Assembly (NCBI RefSeq): GCF_000020525.1
Contig: NC_011026.1
Span: forward strand, 620,001-684,000
DNA length: 64,000 nucleotides
Direction: 5' to 3'
DNA from: Chloroherpeton thalassium ATCC 35110
GTDB taxonomy: Bacteria; Bacteroidota; Chlorobiia; Chlorobiales; Chloroherpetonaceae
Shown here in pieces: positions 36,931 through 46,926 of this stretch (within the stretch, counting starts at the first letter, position 1; every line of letters begins with the position of its first letter). A model generated the notes under the pieces. It was not told where the DNA came from. It searched no databases and was given only the letters and a program-made list of their open reading frames with translations. The position numbers and the translations under genes are program-made.

Positions 36931-38850
36931 ATGAAGTTATCTTTTAGGAATAGAACGAAGCGTGTTGGGCTTCTGGCGATGCTCTTTTTCTTTACACTAA
37001 ATGCGAAAGCACAGCTAAACGAACCCGCATTGAATCGGCCTGCCGTCGCCGATAGCCTTCACATCATCACGCCACTGCAGAAAGAACAGCAAGCTCATCT
37101 CAGCCTATTTTTAAAAAAATGGGCTTGGGCTGATTCGATTTTGGCGACCATGACGCTCGAAGAAAAAGTCGGGCAAATGCTTGTCGCATCCAGCTCATCG
37201 TACTATCAAAGCACGGACGACAAATCGTATCAGGAGCTGTCAGAATTGGTGAAAAATGATCTTGTCGGCGGCATCATGTTTTCGCGAGGCGATGTGTATG
37301 AATTGGCCATGTTGGCGAATCGCTACCAATCGCTGGCAAAATATCCGTTGCTGATCAGCGCCGACATGGAATGGGGCGTGGCCATGCGCGTGAAGCGGAC
37401 AACGGAGTTTCCGAACAACATGGGCGTGGCCGCCACATGGAATCCCATGTATGCCTACGAAATGGGACGCGCCATTGCCGAAGAAGCTCGCGCGCTTGGC
37501 ATTCATCAAAACTACGCGCCGGCTGTCGATTTGAATAACAATCCCGAAAACCCTGTCATCAATACGCGCGCATTCAGCGAAAATGTTCAGCTAACAAATG
37601 CCATGGCCAAAGCCTTTGTGATGGGCTCGCAGTCGGCACGAGTGATTGCTACCGCGAAGCATTTTCCAGGACATGGCGACACTGAAATCGATAGTCATCG
37701 CGATTTGCCCGTTTTGCCTTTTACGCGAAATCGGCTTGATTCCTTGGAATTCCGACCGTTTAAATATGCGATCACAAACGGGGTTATGAGTGTCATGGTC
37801 GGACACCTTGCCCTGCCAAATTTGGTATCATCTGAGCAAGTCCCCGCAACACTTTCGCCAGGCATCATCAGTCGGATTTTGCGAAAAGAATTTGCCTTTG
37901 ATGGCCTGATTGTCACCGACGCCATGACCATGTACGGCATTCGGAAAAATTATTCCGTTGGCGAAGCGGCAGTTAAAGCCGTGCTCGCAGGAAACGATAT
38001 TTTGCTTATGCCACCCGATGTGGCAGTTGCTCACGAAGCCATTGTGAAAGCAGTGGAAAAAGCCGACATTCCGCTTTCTCACATAGATGAATCTGTGCGC
38101 CGCATTTTAATCGTGAAAGAATGGCTGCGGCTTCACCGCTCGCGTTTGGTCGACATGAACGCGATAGCAAGTAAAGTAGGAACACTGCCTCACCAAATGC
38201 TTGCGCAGGAAATTGCCGATCATTCCATCACGCTGCTTCGCAACAAAGGCAATGAATTGCCGCTTCGGGTGAAAACAACGCGCAAGAGAAAATTGCTGAA
38301 TGTGATGATTCAAAACATGAACAGTTTTCGTGTAGGAAGCACGTTTCGCCGTGCTATGAAAGATAGATTCCAAGTCGATCATTTTCGGATTTTCCCCGAA
38401 AGCAACACGCTCAATTACACGGATGTGATGAAAGCTGCGCGAAAAGCATCGGGCATTGTGGTGTCTTGTTTTGTGGAAGTCCGTTCATGGTCAAAGGAAT
38501 TCGGGCTGGACGCCAAGCAAACCAAGCTGCTCAGAGACCTAAATAGCATCGCAAGAAAACGAAATATTCCGCTGGTTGTGGTTTCGTTTGGCAGCCCATA
38601 CATCATCATGGGGCATTCAAAAGTGCCTGCATACCTTTGCGCCTATTCCAGCGCCGATGCCGCACAAATGAGCGTTGCAAAAATTCTTTATGGGGAAATC
38701 GAACCACAAGGTCGCTTGCCCATTACAATTCCAGGTGAATTCGAATTTGGTGAAGGCATGAGTTTTCGCGGCGAACTGCCAAAAGAGTTTAAGTTCGTCG
38801 ATTACGAATTTTCTCCCGAAACCGCTAATGGCAATGCCACTACAAATTAG
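36931..38850 (+). CDS. exported glycoside hydrolase family 3 (beta-N-acetylhexosaminidase-like)
   Basis: A 639-residue protein with a signal peptide (basic MKLSFRNRTKR, hydrophobic LLAMLFFFTL, cleavage after AKA near residue 27). The GH3 barrel includes the NagZ motif KHFPGHGDTEIDSH near residue 232 and VTDAMTMYGI near 328 with the nucleophile Asp. A C-terminal alpha/beta sandwich domain (residues about 440-620) is larger than in cytoplasmic NagZ. It probably trims peptidoglycan or other amino sugars in the periplasm. It stands alone on the plus strand. Confidence 0.88.
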   Translation: MKLSFRNRTKRVGLLAMLFFFTLNAKAQLNEPALNRPAVADSLHIITPLQKEQQAHLSLFLKKWAWADSILATMTLEEKVGQMLVASSSSYYQSTDDKSYQELSELVKNDLVGGIMFSRGDVYELAMLANRYQSLAKYPLLISADMEWGVAMRVKRTTEFPNNMGVAATWNPMYAYEMGRAIAEEARALGIHQNYAPAVDLNNNPENPVINTRAFSENVQLTNAMAKAFVMGSQSARVIATAKHFPGHGDTEIDSHRDLPVLPFTRNRLDSLEFRPFKYAITNGVMSVMVGHLALPNLVSSEQVPATLSPGIISRILRKEFAFDGLIVTDAMTMYGIRKNYSVGEAAVKAVLAGNDILLMPPDVAVAHEAIVKAVEKADIPLSHIDESVRRILIVKEWLRLHRSRLVDMNAIASKVGTLPHQMLAQEIADHSITLLRNKGNELPLRVKTTRKRKLLNVMIQNMNSFRVGSTFRRAMKDRFQVDHFRIFPESNTLNYTDVMKAARKASGIVVSCFVEVRSWSKEFGLDAKQTKLLRDLNSIARKRNIPLVVVSFGSPYIIMGHSKVPAYLCAYSSADAAQMSVAKILYGEIEPQGRLPITIPGEFEFGEGMSFRGELPKEFKFVDYEFSPETANGNATTN

Positions 38851-38861
38851 CAAGCGGAATA

Positions 38862-38907
38862 TGCTTTTGAAATGGGGGGAAAGCTTGTTTTCAAAAAGCA
38901 ATTTTTA
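38862..38907 (+). terminator. likely terminator of the GH3 gene
   Basis: TGCTTTTGAAA (38862-38872) pairs with TTTCAAAAAGCA (38888-38900 region) with one bulged base, followed by ATTTTTAA. Confidence 0.5.
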
Positions 38908-38920
38908 AGTTAAAAAGCAC

Positions 38921-39751
38921 TTACTGAACTTCTTTTTTGGCTTGATCCCAAAACACATCCAGTTCTTCCAGCGAATAGGCTTGCCAACTTTTGCCAGAAG
39001 CCGCCACCTGCGTCTCAACTTTCAGAAACCGCGCCATAAACTTTTCGGTTGATTTTCGAAGCGCGTCTTCAGGGTTGGTTTTTAGAAAGCGACTGTAGTT
39101 AACAATGGAAAAAAGCAGGTCGCCCAACTCGTCTTCCTTTTCTTTCGGAGTTTTCGCAGCTTTGAGTTCGTCCAATTCCTCCAGCACTTTTGCCCAAACG
39201 CCTTCGGCATTATCCCAATCGAACCCGACGCCAGCAGCTTTTTCCTGAACACGATATGAACGCAAAAGCTCCGGCATCGCATTTGGCACGCCACCCAAAA
39301 CAGATTTGCGACCTTCTTTCATTTTCAGCTTTTCCCAACTTTTTTTCACAGCCTCTTCCGTTTCAGCCTGAGCAGTTCCAAAAACATGCGGATGGCGGAA
39401 AATCAGCTTTTCGGCAATCGCATCCAGCACGTCGCCGATGTTGAACGCCTTTCGCTCATTGCCAAGCAGCGCCTGAAAACAAATGTGCAATAAAATATCG
39501 CCCAGTTCTTTTTTCATCTCAACATCATCGCCTGCATCTACTGCATGAGCGAGCTCATAAGTTTCCTCAAGTGTGAGCGGCACAAGCGACTCGGGCGTTT
39601 GCTTTTTATCCCAAGGACACTCTTCACGAAGCACACCAATAATGCTCACCAACCGCTCAAATTTTTCACCGGTCGCTTTTGGCACATGATGCTGCAATTT
39701 TTCTTTTAACTCGATGTTCTTTTCGTTTGGCTGAGCGTTGCTATCAGGCAT
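38921..39751 (-). CDS. mazG: nucleoside triphosphate pyrophosphohydrolase MazG
   Basis: A 276-residue all-helical NTP pyrophosphohydrolase. The first MazG domain has LREECPWDKKQTPESLVPLTLEET and ELGDILLHICFQA (the EExxE...ExxD metal motif). A second, shorter domain has ELDELKAAKTPKEKEDELGDLLFSIVNYSR. It removes abnormal or excess NTPs. It is transcribed from the minus strand, 12 bases after the Uma2-type gene. Confidence 0.94.
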   Translation of the reverse strand: MPDSNAQPNEKNIELKEKLQHHVPKATGEKFERLVSIIGVLREECPWDKKQTPESLVPLTLEETYELAHAVDAGDDVEMKKELGDILLHICFQALLGNERKAFNIGDVLDAIAEKLIFRHPHVFGTAQAETEEAVKKSWEKLKMKEGRKSVLGGVPNAMPELLRSYRVQEKAAGVGFDWDNAEGVWAKVLEELDELKAAKTPKEKEDELGDLLFSIVNYSRFLKTNPEDALRKSTEKFMARFLKVETQVAASGKSWQAYSLEELDVFWDQAKKEVQ

Positions 39752-39763
39752 AAATACTTAAAA

Positions 39764-40366
39764 TTATAAATTTGTGTTTTTGTCTGTACTTTCAGAAAGC
39801 CTATCCACCTTTTCATACAAATCGCGAATAGGCAGCGTCACATCAACGCTTTCCAGCACCAGATTTTCTTCCAACGAGCATATGTCCATGAACAACCATT
39901 TTCCATCCGATTGCTTATGAAAATGCTCGACATGCACTTTGTCCTGATGAATGAGCACATAATCTTCCAGCGAAGGCAAGGCTCGGTAAAGTTCAAACTT
40001 TTGCCCTCTGTCATAATCTTTTGTGGATTTGGAAAGGACTTCCACAATCAAGCACGGATTTGTGACGGTGTCGTTGCGGCCTTCAGCAAACTTGATTTCG
40101 CCGCAAATCGCCGAAACATCGGGATACGTGTAAAGCCCATTTTCCTGAACCAGAACCCGCATGTCACCATTAAACACTTCGCAGTTTCGCTTTCTGAATG
40201 CCACATTTAAGCCGGTTTGCACATTGATAGCAATTCGGCAATGATTTACCGAACCGCCCGACATGGCAAAAATTTCGCCTTGATAATATTCGCTTTTGTA
40301 CTCGGCTTTTTCTTCAAGCTCGAGATACTCTTCCGGTGTGAAATATTTTTTTTCTTGTGCCAACAT
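39764..40366 (-). CDS. Uma2 family (DUF820) protein
   Basis: A 200-residue protein with a restriction-endonuclease-like fold. FTPEEYLELEEKAEYKSEYYQGEIFAMSGGS at the start, YPDVSAICGE near residue 95 and LIVEVLSKSTKDYDRGQKFELYR form the PD-(D/E)xK-like core of the family. Uma2 proteins are very numerous in cyanobacteria and Chlorobi; their substrate is unknown. The closeness to mazG suggests a shared transcript. Confidence 0.88.
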   Translation of the reverse strand: MLAQEKKYFTPEEYLELEEKAEYKSEYYQGEIFAMSGGSVNHCRIAINVQTGLNVAFRKRNCEVFNGDMRVLVQENGLYTYPDVSAICGEIKFAEGRNDTVTNPCLIVEVLSKSTKDYDRGQKFELYRALPSLEDYVLIHQDKVHVEHFHKQSDGKWLFMDICSLEENLVLESVDVTLPIRDLYEKVDRLSESTDKNTNL

Positions 40367-40439
40367 GATTTGTCTCGGTTAAAGCTTGGCTTTGATGATT
40401 GAATTTGACCGGTTAATCAAAAGATACATCAATAATTCT

Positions 40440-41723
40440 TTACCCAATCACCTCGCAGCCCATGTATTTTTGCAGCACTTTCGGCACTTGGATTTTGCCA
40501 TCCGGCGTTTGATAATTTTCCATGAGCGAGACCATCAGGCGCGAAGTTGCAAGTCCCGAGCCGTTCAGCGTATGCACGAATTCCGGTTTAGCTTTCGGCT
40601 GGCGACGGAAACGAATCTGGGCGCGGCGTGCTTGATAATCCTCAAAGTTCGAGCAGCTCGAGGCTTCCAAAAACTTCTCTTCGGCAGGCGACCAAACCTC
40701 AATGTCGTAACATTTTGCGGCATTCGCGCTGATGTCGCCGCTGCACAACAAGAGCACGCGATACGGAATTTCCAACGCTTTCAGCACATCTTCCGCGTCG
40801 CCGAGCAAAGCTTCCAGCTCGTCGTAAGAGGTTTCGGGCAAAACGAATTTCACCATTTCCACCTTGTTGAACTGATGCACGCGCAAAAAGCCCTTTGTGT
40901 CCTTGCCGTAGCTACCAGCTTCGCGTCGGAAACAGGCCGAATACGCCGCGTATTTTATCGGCAACTCTTTGGACTGAAGCATTTCGTCGCGGTGCATATT
41001 TGTGACCGGCACTTCGGCGGTCGGAATGGCGTAAATGTCGTCGTCGTTCATGTAATAGACTTGATCGGCAAACTTCGGCCATTGCCCCGTGCCGCGCAGC
41101 GAATCACGATTGACGAAAAACGGCGGAAAAACTTCCTTGTAACCGTGCTTTTCCAAATGTAAATCGAGCATGAAGTTAATCAACGCTCGCTCGAGCGACG
41201 CACCCTTGCCGATGTAGAGCGGAAATCCCGCGCCCGCAATTTTCGCTCCGCGCTCAAAGTCCAGCATGCCGAGCGATTTGCCAAGCTCGATGTGATCTTT
41301 CGGCTTGAAATCAAACTCGCGCTTACAGTCCATGACCTCTTTATACACCACATTATCCGCCGCCGATTTGCCTTCGGGCACGCTCTCGTGCAAGATGTTC
41401 GGAACAGCCAAAAGCAGTTCCTCCTGCTTGGTTTCTATTTCGCGAAGCTCGGCGTCGATTTCGGAAATTCTATCGGAGACGATTTTCATCTCGGCGATTA
41501 GCTCATCTGCCGAGCCGGTTTTTTCGCGCTTAATTTTGGCAATTTCCTGCGTCACGCTGTTTCGCATTGCCTTCAATGTGTCGCTTTCAGTGACTTTGGC
41601 TTTGCGCTCGCTATCGTAGCGAATGAGTTCATCTATTTTTTTGCTCTCACTTGCGAGAAGCCGCATTTCGAGCATTTTTTTGACCGCATCGGGATTTTCA
41701 CGAACGTATTTTATATCAAGCAT
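40440..41723 (-). CDS. serS: serine--tRNA ligase
   Basis: A 427-residue class II synthetase. An N-terminal antiparallel coiled coil (residues about 25-105) reaches the long variable arm of tRNA-Ser. The core has motif 2 ([21 protein letters not shown], here split) and motif 3 ([17 protein letters not shown]). [10 protein letters not shown] is the serine-binding TxE loop. The length is normal. It is downstream of the acetyltransferase gene by 26 bases on the same strand. Confidence 0.96.
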   Translation of the reverse strand: MLDIKYVRENPDAVKKMLEMRLLASESKKIDELIRYDSERKAKVTESDTLKAMRNSVTQEIAKIKREKTGSADELIAEMKIVSDRISEIDAELREIETKQEELLLAVPNILHESVPEGKSAADNVVYKEVMDCKREFDFKPKDHIELGKSLGMLDFERGAKIAGAGFPLYIGKGASLERALINFMLDLHLEKHGYKEVFPPFFVNRDSLRGTGQWPKFADQVYYMNDDDIYAIPTAEVPVTNMHRDEMLQSKELPIKYAAYSACFRREAGSYGKDTKGFLRVHQFNKVEMVKFVLPETSYDELEALLGDAEDVLKALEIPYRVLLLCSGDISANAAKCYDIEVWSPAEEKFLEASSCSNFEDYQARRAQIRFRRQPKAKPEFVHTLNGSGLATSRLMVSLMENYQTPDGKIQVPKVLQKYMGCEVIG

Positions 41724-41749
41724 TTGAAAATGGATTTTTTGTTTTTGTT

Positions 41750-42349
41750 TTAAAATCGAATTTTCGGATATGCGCCGTCCAAAACGGTTTGGAATAGCTG
41801 GCGGCGCGAGCGTTTATAGTCTTCCGCCAAAAGGGCGTAGAGGTTCAAATTTTTCCATCGGCCTTGAATTCTGGCCGCATCCAGCAAAACACCTTCGAAG
41901 CGAAAGCCGAGCTTGCAAAGCAGGCGCTCGCTTGCCAAATTTTCCGGCGTAAATGAGGCCGTTATGCGGTGCAGCTTACATTCCATCAATAAAAATTCCA
42001 GCATCAAAAGCGAGGCTTCCGTCGCCAAACCCTGCCGGGTAAAGGCCGACGCCACCCAATAACCGATTTCCGTTTTCTCGTTTTTCCAATCGATGGCGTG
42101 GGTATTAACGAGGCCGATCAACTCGTTTTCATCTTTTAAAATGATTCCGTAAAAAAACGCCTCGTTCGAGAGCATTTTTCGCACCGCAAAATCGACAAAT
42201 ACTTGCTGCTCCTTCAGCGTGGTCGGGCGATGTAAGAAGACTTGCGTTTTTAAAAAATCTTGAATGGAAGCGTTGATGGCCGATTTGAGCTTCGGCGCGT
42301 CCGTTTCCTCAATCGGGCGCAGGCAAATTCGTTTTCCTTCAATGGTCAT
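41750..42349 (-). CDS. GNAT family N-acetyltransferase (RimJ/RimL-like)
   Basis: A 199-residue GNAT protein. [24 protein letters not shown] carries the acetyl-CoA-binding Q/RxxGxA-type loop near residue 110, and [26 protein letters not shown] is the typical motif B region of RimJ/RimL-type enzymes. It may acetylate a ribosomal protein N-terminus or a small molecule. The substrate is not predictable. Confidence 0.88.
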   Translation of the reverse strand: MTIEGKRICLRPIEETDAPKLKSAINASIQDFLKTQVFLHRPTTLKEQQVFVDFAVRKMLSNEAFFYGIILKDENELIGLVNTHAIDWKNEKTEIGYWVASAFTRQGLATEASLLMLEFLLMECKLHRITASFTPENLASERLLCKLGFRFEGVLLDAARIQGRWKNLNLYALLAEDYKRSRRQLFQTVLDGAYPKIRF

Positions 42350-42504
42350 AAAAATAAAATTCCGTGCTGCCAGTTAATTGGCAAACACGGATGAATCACA
42401 TCAGATTTTGTTGAATAAATTGCATCATCAATCCCTGTCAATTTGAACCGGTAATTTCTCCGTAGCGGAAAAATGAAATGCACTTTTATATCGTGCAAGT
42501 AGCG

Positions 42505-42528
42505 GGGGCAGACACGTAGGTCTGCCCC
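42505..42528. repeat. GGGGCAGAC palindrome
   Basis: GGGGCAGAC (42505-42513) and GTCTGCCCC (42520-42528) form a perfect 9-bp stem around ACGTAG, in a GC-rich patch (GGGGCAGAC...CTACA) of otherwise AT-rich spacer. This resembles interspersed palindromes common in bacterial genomes. Only one copy is seen in the window. Confidence 0.6.
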
Positions 42529-42588
42529 TACATCGGTTGTCGGCTTCTAAAAATCGCACTTCGTCGCTGCTCAGCGCGACACAAAAGA

Positions 42589-43044
42589 TTATCCCAATTT
42601 TTCTTTGGCGATTTGCTGAATCAAGTTGCCGTCGGCTTTGCCTTTAAGGGCTTTCATGGCCGCACCCATGACTTTTCCGAAGTCTTTGGCGGAAGCGGCG
42701 CCAACTTCAGCAATGATTTTTTCAACCGTCTCGCGAATTTCATCTTCCGAAAGCTGCTTCGGCAAATAGATTTCCAAAACGGCCAGTTCGGCAGCTTCTT
42801 GTTCTACCAAATCTTCACGGCCTGCCGATTTGAATTGCTCAATGGAATCCTTACGGCGTTTGGCAAGCGACATCAACACTTCCATTTCTTGTTCAGCTGT
42901 TAGTTCTCCTTGGCCGCCAACGCGAATGGAAACTTCTTTCTCAAGCAGCGCCGCGCGAATTGAGCGAACCGCATTGATGCGGTTTTGCTCTTTGCTTTTC
43001 ATCGCGGACTTGAGATCTTCATTAATTTGTTGTTTGAGTGACAT
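42589..43044 (-). CDS. GatB/YqeY domain-containing protein
   Basis: A 151-residue helical protein. SLKQQINEDLKSAMKSKEQNRINAVRSI at the start, AAELAVLEIYLPKQLSEDEI in the middle and DFGKVMGAAMKALKGKADG near the end are YqeY hallmarks. The domain matches the tRNA-binding tail of the amidotransferase subunit GatB; the stand-alone function is unknown. The ATG at 43044 (MSLKQQ) is preferred; an ATG five codons upstream is possible. Confidence 0.9.
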   Translation of the reverse strand: MSLKQQINEDLKSAMKSKEQNRINAVRSIRAALLEKEVSIRVGGQGELTAEQEMEVLMSLAKRRKDSIEQFKSAGREDLVEQEAAELAVLEIYLPKQLSEDEIRETVEKIIAEVGAASAKDFGKVMGAAMKALKGKADGNLIQQIAKEKLG

Positions 43045-43400
43045 CGTTGTTTTATCCAATCAATTATCTTGAAAAATGATAGCTTTTTTGATGCGCTCAA
43101 AATACACAAAAGCCGATACGATTTCAAGCAGTCGCCTTCGCTCTGAAGAATTGCAACTTGTCATGCAGAGCCTTCCTCTGGCGAAGCATTCATCCGATTA
43201 CGTTGGATTCCTCAGCGAAGAAGCCTCAGAATGACATCGGTCCTTTTTCGTCATTGGCAGAGGAATGCGGCGAAGGCATTTTTCAAAAAGAAAAAACGAG
43301 TTTAAAAACGAAGACTCTTTCGGTTGGAAAAATAGATTTGAGCAATAGGGCGACCCCGTGCAGATTCGCCCTTTGATTTTTCATTGGAAAAATACGCTCG
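43045..43400. other. spacer with a degraded long palindrome
   Basis: TGTCATGCAGAG (43159-43170) and CTCAGAATGACA (43225-43236) pair at 10 of 12 positions and enclose further imperfectly matching GCGAAG-containing arms. This 78-base element looks like the TGTCATTCTGAG-type interspersed repeats of Bacteroidetes and Chlorobi. No gene is supported here. Confidence 0.55.
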
Positions 43401-43874
43401 TTAAATCTTCTCAATCAGGCAAACGGCGTGGGCGAGCGCGCCTTCGCCTCTGCCAACATAGCCGATTTTTTCGTTGGTCGTGGCTTTCACGGAAATCGCA
43501 TCCACATCGACTTCCAAACACGCGGCGATGTTTTCGCGCATTTTCTGAACATGCGGCGCAATTTTCGGTTTTTCGAGCAAGAGCATCGAATCTACATTAA
43601 CGGGCTTGTAGCCATGCGTTTCAAGCAATTTTCGAACATGCTTGAGCAAGAGTTGGCTGTCGATGCCTTTATAGGCAGGGTCGGTGTCGGGAAAATGTTT
43701 GCCGATGTCGCCGAGCGCCGCCGCGCCGAGCAGCGCATCGCTGATGGCGTGAAGCAACACGTCGGCGTCGCTGTGGCCTTTCAAGCCTTTTTCATAAGGA
43801 ATTTCCACGCCGCCGATAATCAACTTGCGGCCTTCTACCAATTGATGAATATCTATTCCGATTCCAATTCGCAT
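43401..43874 (-). CDS. ispF: 2-C-methyl-D-erythritol 2,4-cyclodiphosphate synthase
   Basis: A 157-residue trimeric enzyme of the non-mevalonate isoprenoid pathway. [12 protein letters not shown] with the metal Asp and His, [20 protein letters not shown] with the second His, and [10 protein letters not shown] follow the family order. It supplies precursors for the bacteriochlorophyll tail, carotenoids and quinones. The start ATG gives the usual length. Confidence 0.96.
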   Translation of the reverse strand: MRIGIGIDIHQLVEGRKLIIGGVEIPYEKGLKGHSDADVLLHAISDALLGAAALGDIGKHFPDTDPAYKGIDSQLLLKHVRKLLETHGYKPVNVDSMLLLEKPKIAPHVQKMRENIAACLEVDVDAISVKATTNEKIGYVGRGEGALAHAVCLIEKI

Positions 43875-43960
43875 AGAAACGATTTTTTGATTGATTAAGA
43901 AACCTGTTTAAAACGAGCTGCTGCGCGATTGAAGCGCCTCACAAATCCAACACGCGTTGC

Positions 43961-44317
43961 CTACTCTTTGGCAGTGCTTGCGCGAAAGCTGCCATCAATG
44001 CGGTCTGAAATTTTTTCAAGATATTTTTCAATGCGAGAAACCCGATCGAAGCTATCGGCTTTTACTCTATTGAAAGTTTGCAAATACGCACGCTTGCGCT
44101 CTTCATGAAACTGGTTCAGCACTTCTTGATATACGCCCAGCGCATCATCCAACGACTGATTTTCCTTTTTATGAAATTCCGGACGGCTTTTATCCCAAAT
44201 TCGATCGCTTTCTCTTGCGACAAGCTCAGTGTATTTCAACGTAATATCGAAGAGTTCTTGAATTTGGCTTCGCAAATCATGCCATTCGCTATCTGAAAGG
44301 ATTGTGCTTGTTTTCAT
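43961..44317 (-). CDS. hypothetical helical protein
   Basis: A 118-residue, highly charged protein without membrane segments. It is predicted to be almost all helix, with heptad-like stretches such as LRSQIQELFDITLKYTELV and ALGVYQEVLNQFHEERK, so a coiled coil is likely. I recognise no family. It lies 43 bases after ftsE on the same strand, at the end of the DUF4293-pdxA-ftsE group. Confidence 0.7.
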   Translation of the reverse strand: MKTSTILSDSEWHDLRSQIQELFDITLKYTELVARESDRIWDKSRPEFHKKENQSLDDALGVYQEVLNQFHEERKRAYLQTFNRVKADSFDRVSRIEKYLEKISDRIDGSFRASTAKE

Positions 44318-44360
44318 TATTCTGGGTGTTAAGGATTGGGTGTTGTATCAAACCGGACAA

Positions 44361-45053
44361 TTACCTTTTTACTGGCTCGTTTTTCTTAAACTGAACATCA
44401 AAAATCTTTCCATCTTTTATTTGTAAAATCCTTGCCGGAATCTTTTTGACGAGATTGTAATCGTGAGTCACGGTTAAAACCGTAATGCCGCGCAGGTTGA
44501 TTTTTTTGATCAGCGACATGATTTCAACGGCCACATCCGGGTCTAAATTCCCGGTCGGTTCATCGGCCAGCAGCACATACGGCTCGCTGACAATCGCACG
44601 GGCAATCACAACACGCTGCTGTTCGCCACCGGAAAGATGCACGGGCAGTTCATTTCGCTTTTGGCTTAACCCCACTTCGGAAAGCGCATCGGAGACTTTT
44701 TTTGCAATCAACTTTCGTTTTACGCCTGTGACTTCCAAAACGAATGCGACATTTTCAAAAACAGATCGGTCGTCAAAAAGTTTGAAATCCTGAAACACGA
44801 TGCCCAAATGACGGCGCAAGTACGGAATTTCACTTCGCTTGATGAGCGTGCTATTGAATTCGCCGACTTGCACGGAGCCGCTATCAGGCTGTAAATCCAT
44901 GTAGAGCATACGAAGTAGCGAGCTTTTGCCAGCGCCACTTCCACCTACAATATAAACCAGCTCGCCGCGTTCTATTTGCAAATCAACATGGTCAAAAACT
45001 TGGTTACGCCCTAATTGCAGAGACACATCCGATAAGGTGATCATCGCTTCCAA
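44361..45053 (-). CDS. ftsE: ABC transporter ATP-binding protein, FtsE type
   Basis: A 230-residue ABC ATPase with Walker A GGSGAGKSS near residue 38, the signature LSGGEQQRV near 140, Walker B VLLADEPTGNLD near 160 and the switch His in TVTHD. The closeness to FtsE of Bacteroidetes/Chlorobi (LGRNQVFDHVDLQIERGELVY at the start) favours cell-division FtsE over LolD. No ftsX is adjacent. It starts 6 bases after pdxA. Confidence 0.8.
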   Translation of the reverse strand: MEAMITLSDVSLQLGRNQVFDHVDLQIERGELVYIVGGSGAGKSSLLRMLYMDLQPDSGSVQVGEFNSTLIKRSEIPYLRRHLGIVFQDFKLFDDRSVFENVAFVLEVTGVKRKLIAKKVSDALSEVGLSQKRNELPVHLSGGEQQRVVIARAIVSEPYVLLADEPTGNLDPDVAVEIMSLIKKINLRGITVLTVTHDYNLVKKIPARILQIKDGKIFDVQFKKNEPVKR

Positions 45054-45059
45054 CGCTTT

Positions 45060-46070
45060 TTATTGCCCTTCCTCATTTTGCATTTGGCGCGCGCGCGCGA
45101 TCTCGCAAGCCATTAAAGTCGCTTCGATAAAGCTTGCCTCGCTGGCAATGCCTTTTCCTGCTATATCAAACGCGGTTCCATGATCTGGAGAAGTTCGCAC
45201 AATTGGCAACCCCATTGTGACATTCACACCCGTTTCAAATGCCAGCATCTTGAAAGGAATCAGGCCTTGATCATGATACATCGCCAGCACAGCGTCAAAG
45301 GCATTGTAAGACGCTGTTCCAAAAAATCCATCTGATGCAAATGGCCCTTCAACACGGTAATTTTTCTGAAGCTTTTTAATTTGCGGCTCGAGCGTAAGTT
45401 GCTCTTCATTTCCGATCACGCCGCCGTCAGACGCATGTGGATTGAGCGCCAGCACCGCAATGCGAGGATCTTGAACCGCAAAATCTTTTGCAAGCGATTC
45501 GGCCATCGCCACAATGCTCTTCTCAATGCCATCTTGGCGAACAAGCGCCGACACCTTTGAAACGGGCACATGCACCGTAGCCAAAACGACTTTCAGTTTG
45601 CTTTGCCGATCGCAGAGCATCATTTGGGAAAAATCTGAACCGCAAAGGTAAGTGATGTAATCGGTGTGGCCGCTAAATGAATAGCCTGCTTTAGAAATCG
45701 CTTCCTTGTGAATCGGTGCTGTTACCATCGCATCGGCGCGTTTCATCAAGCAAAGCGTTGTTGCACGCTCGATGGCCATCATGGCCAATTCTCCAGCTGA
45801 AGCGCTGACTTTTCCCTGCGTCAGTCGAATGCTTTTGCCAACATCCAGCACCGGCAGCACCTTTTGAGCCGCGTCCATCGTGCTAATCGCTTCAATGTTT
45901 TTGATTCTTTTTAGCTGAACCGGCAGCGATAGCACGTCCACATAGTGCTGCAAAACTTTAAATGAACCAACTACCACAAACTGCTCGCCGCGCTCGAGCT
46001 TCATAAAAGACTTGAGGATAATTTCCGGCCCAATTCCGTTAATGTCCCCAATTGTCCAAAGAATAGTCAT
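45060..46070 (-). CDS. pdxA: 4-hydroxythreonine-4-phosphate dehydrogenase
   Basis: A 336-residue dehydrogenase of the DXP-dependent pyridoxal phosphate pathway. TIGDINGIGPEIILK at the start, VTAPIHKEAI and GHTDYITYLCG in the middle with a metal His, and AMYHDQGLIPFKML with another are the PdxA marks, and VRTSPDHGTAFDIAGKG is near the C-terminus. It begins 4 bases after the DUF4293 gene. Confidence 0.95.
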   Translation of the reverse strand: MTILWTIGDINGIGPEIILKSFMKLERGEQFVVVGSFKVLQHYVDVLSLPVQLKRIKNIEAISTMDAAQKVLPVLDVGKSIRLTQGKVSASAGELAMMAIERATTLCLMKRADAMVTAPIHKEAISKAGYSFSGHTDYITYLCGSDFSQMMLCDRQSKLKVVLATVHVPVSKVSALVRQDGIEKSIVAMAESLAKDFAVQDPRIAVLALNPHASDGGVIGNEEQLTLEPQIKKLQKNYRVEGPFASDGFFGTASYNAFDAVLAMYHDQGLIPFKMLAFETGVNVTMGLPIVRTSPDHGTAFDIAGKGIASEASFIEATLMACEIARARQMQNEEGQ

Positions 46071-46073
46071 AAA

Positions 46074-46556
46074 TTAAAGTCTTTTATAAGCATTTGCGAC
46101 TTGGTCGTCCTTATTGATTGCGCCCACTGCGAGCCATTGAAGCACCAAGCAAAGCAGAAGTAAGTAGAACCCAATTCCAGGAAGGCCGGAGGCCTCATAC
46201 TGCCCCATTTTGTCTATGAAGGTAATCGAAGCAGCCACGCCCAATGCAATGGTAACCAGCGTTGCAATGCCTGAAGAGCTCACCAACTTGACTTGAATTT
46301 TCCGGTTGCTAAACAGAAATATTCCAATCGCGGCAAGCATCATTGCGGTCAGTAGGAACACATTAAATCCCCACACCATTACAACCACATCGCTGCTTGT
46401 TCCAAATTCGGTAATGCCAACAAGCACAAGATGTTTCGCCATTTCCACATTTTCAGCGGATTTCAAATCGAATAACCAGAACGGCAAGATTTGAAGATTG
46501 AGTCCGGTGAAGATAACCACCAGCAAGAGGTAAAGTGATTGAATTCGTGCAAGCAT
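46074..46556 (-). CDS. DUF4293 membrane protein
   Basis: A 160-residue integral membrane protein with four predicted helices. The start MLARIQSLYLLLVVIF is typical of DUF4293, a family largely limited to Bacteroidetes and Chlorobi. No activity is known. Together with pdxA and ftsE it appears to be one transcript. Confidence 0.8.
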   Translation of the reverse strand: MLARIQSLYLLLVVIFTGLNLQILPFWLFDLKSAENVEMAKHLVLVGITEFGTSSDVVVMVWGFNVFLLTAMMLAAIGIFLFSNRKIQVKLVSSSGIATLVTIALGVAASITFIDKMGQYEASGLPGIGFYLLLLCLVLQWLAVGAINKDDQVANAYKRL

Positions 46557-46926
46557 ATCTATATTTGGCTATGATGAAGTCGTTTTCCAGCTCATGTTTT
46601 TATGTGGGGCGTTATCTGCATTCGTTGAAAAATACATAACCTAATCTCGATTCTCAAACCAAATACTTCCTATGCTTAAAAAGAAACTGTTTTTTAGCGG
46701 ATTTTCTACCAGAAACAGTTGGAGAACTTTAGGCAGGAAGAAGCGGATGCTCTATTTCTAAATTTTTCGGGTGCTTTTCGCACTCGATTTTGCAGTCTAT
46801 AATATTTTCGTTCAACGCGCCACAGCTTGCCGCATCGGTTGAATTCAACCACGGCACGGCAAGCTGACCATTCATTTTCATTCACCAGAGAGAGTTGCAA
46901 GCCGATTTATTTTCAGCATCATCGAA
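46557..46926. other. 370-base spacer
   Basis: It separates the end of the aminotransferase gene from the start of the DUF4293 gene. A 64-codon frame on the minus strand (46706-46900) has no family resemblance and is not supported. I see no RNA gene or clear terminator. Confidence 0.5.

Noticed and set aside
40386-41162. 258-codon plus-strand frame opposite serS
   Set aside because: Shadow of serS; rich in Arg, Phe and His with no family pattern.
46706-46900. 64-codon minus-strand frame between the aminotransferase and DUF4293 genes
   Set aside because: Unusual composition (many Arg, Trp and Cys), no good ribosome-binding site and no recognised motif; it looks like a chance frame.
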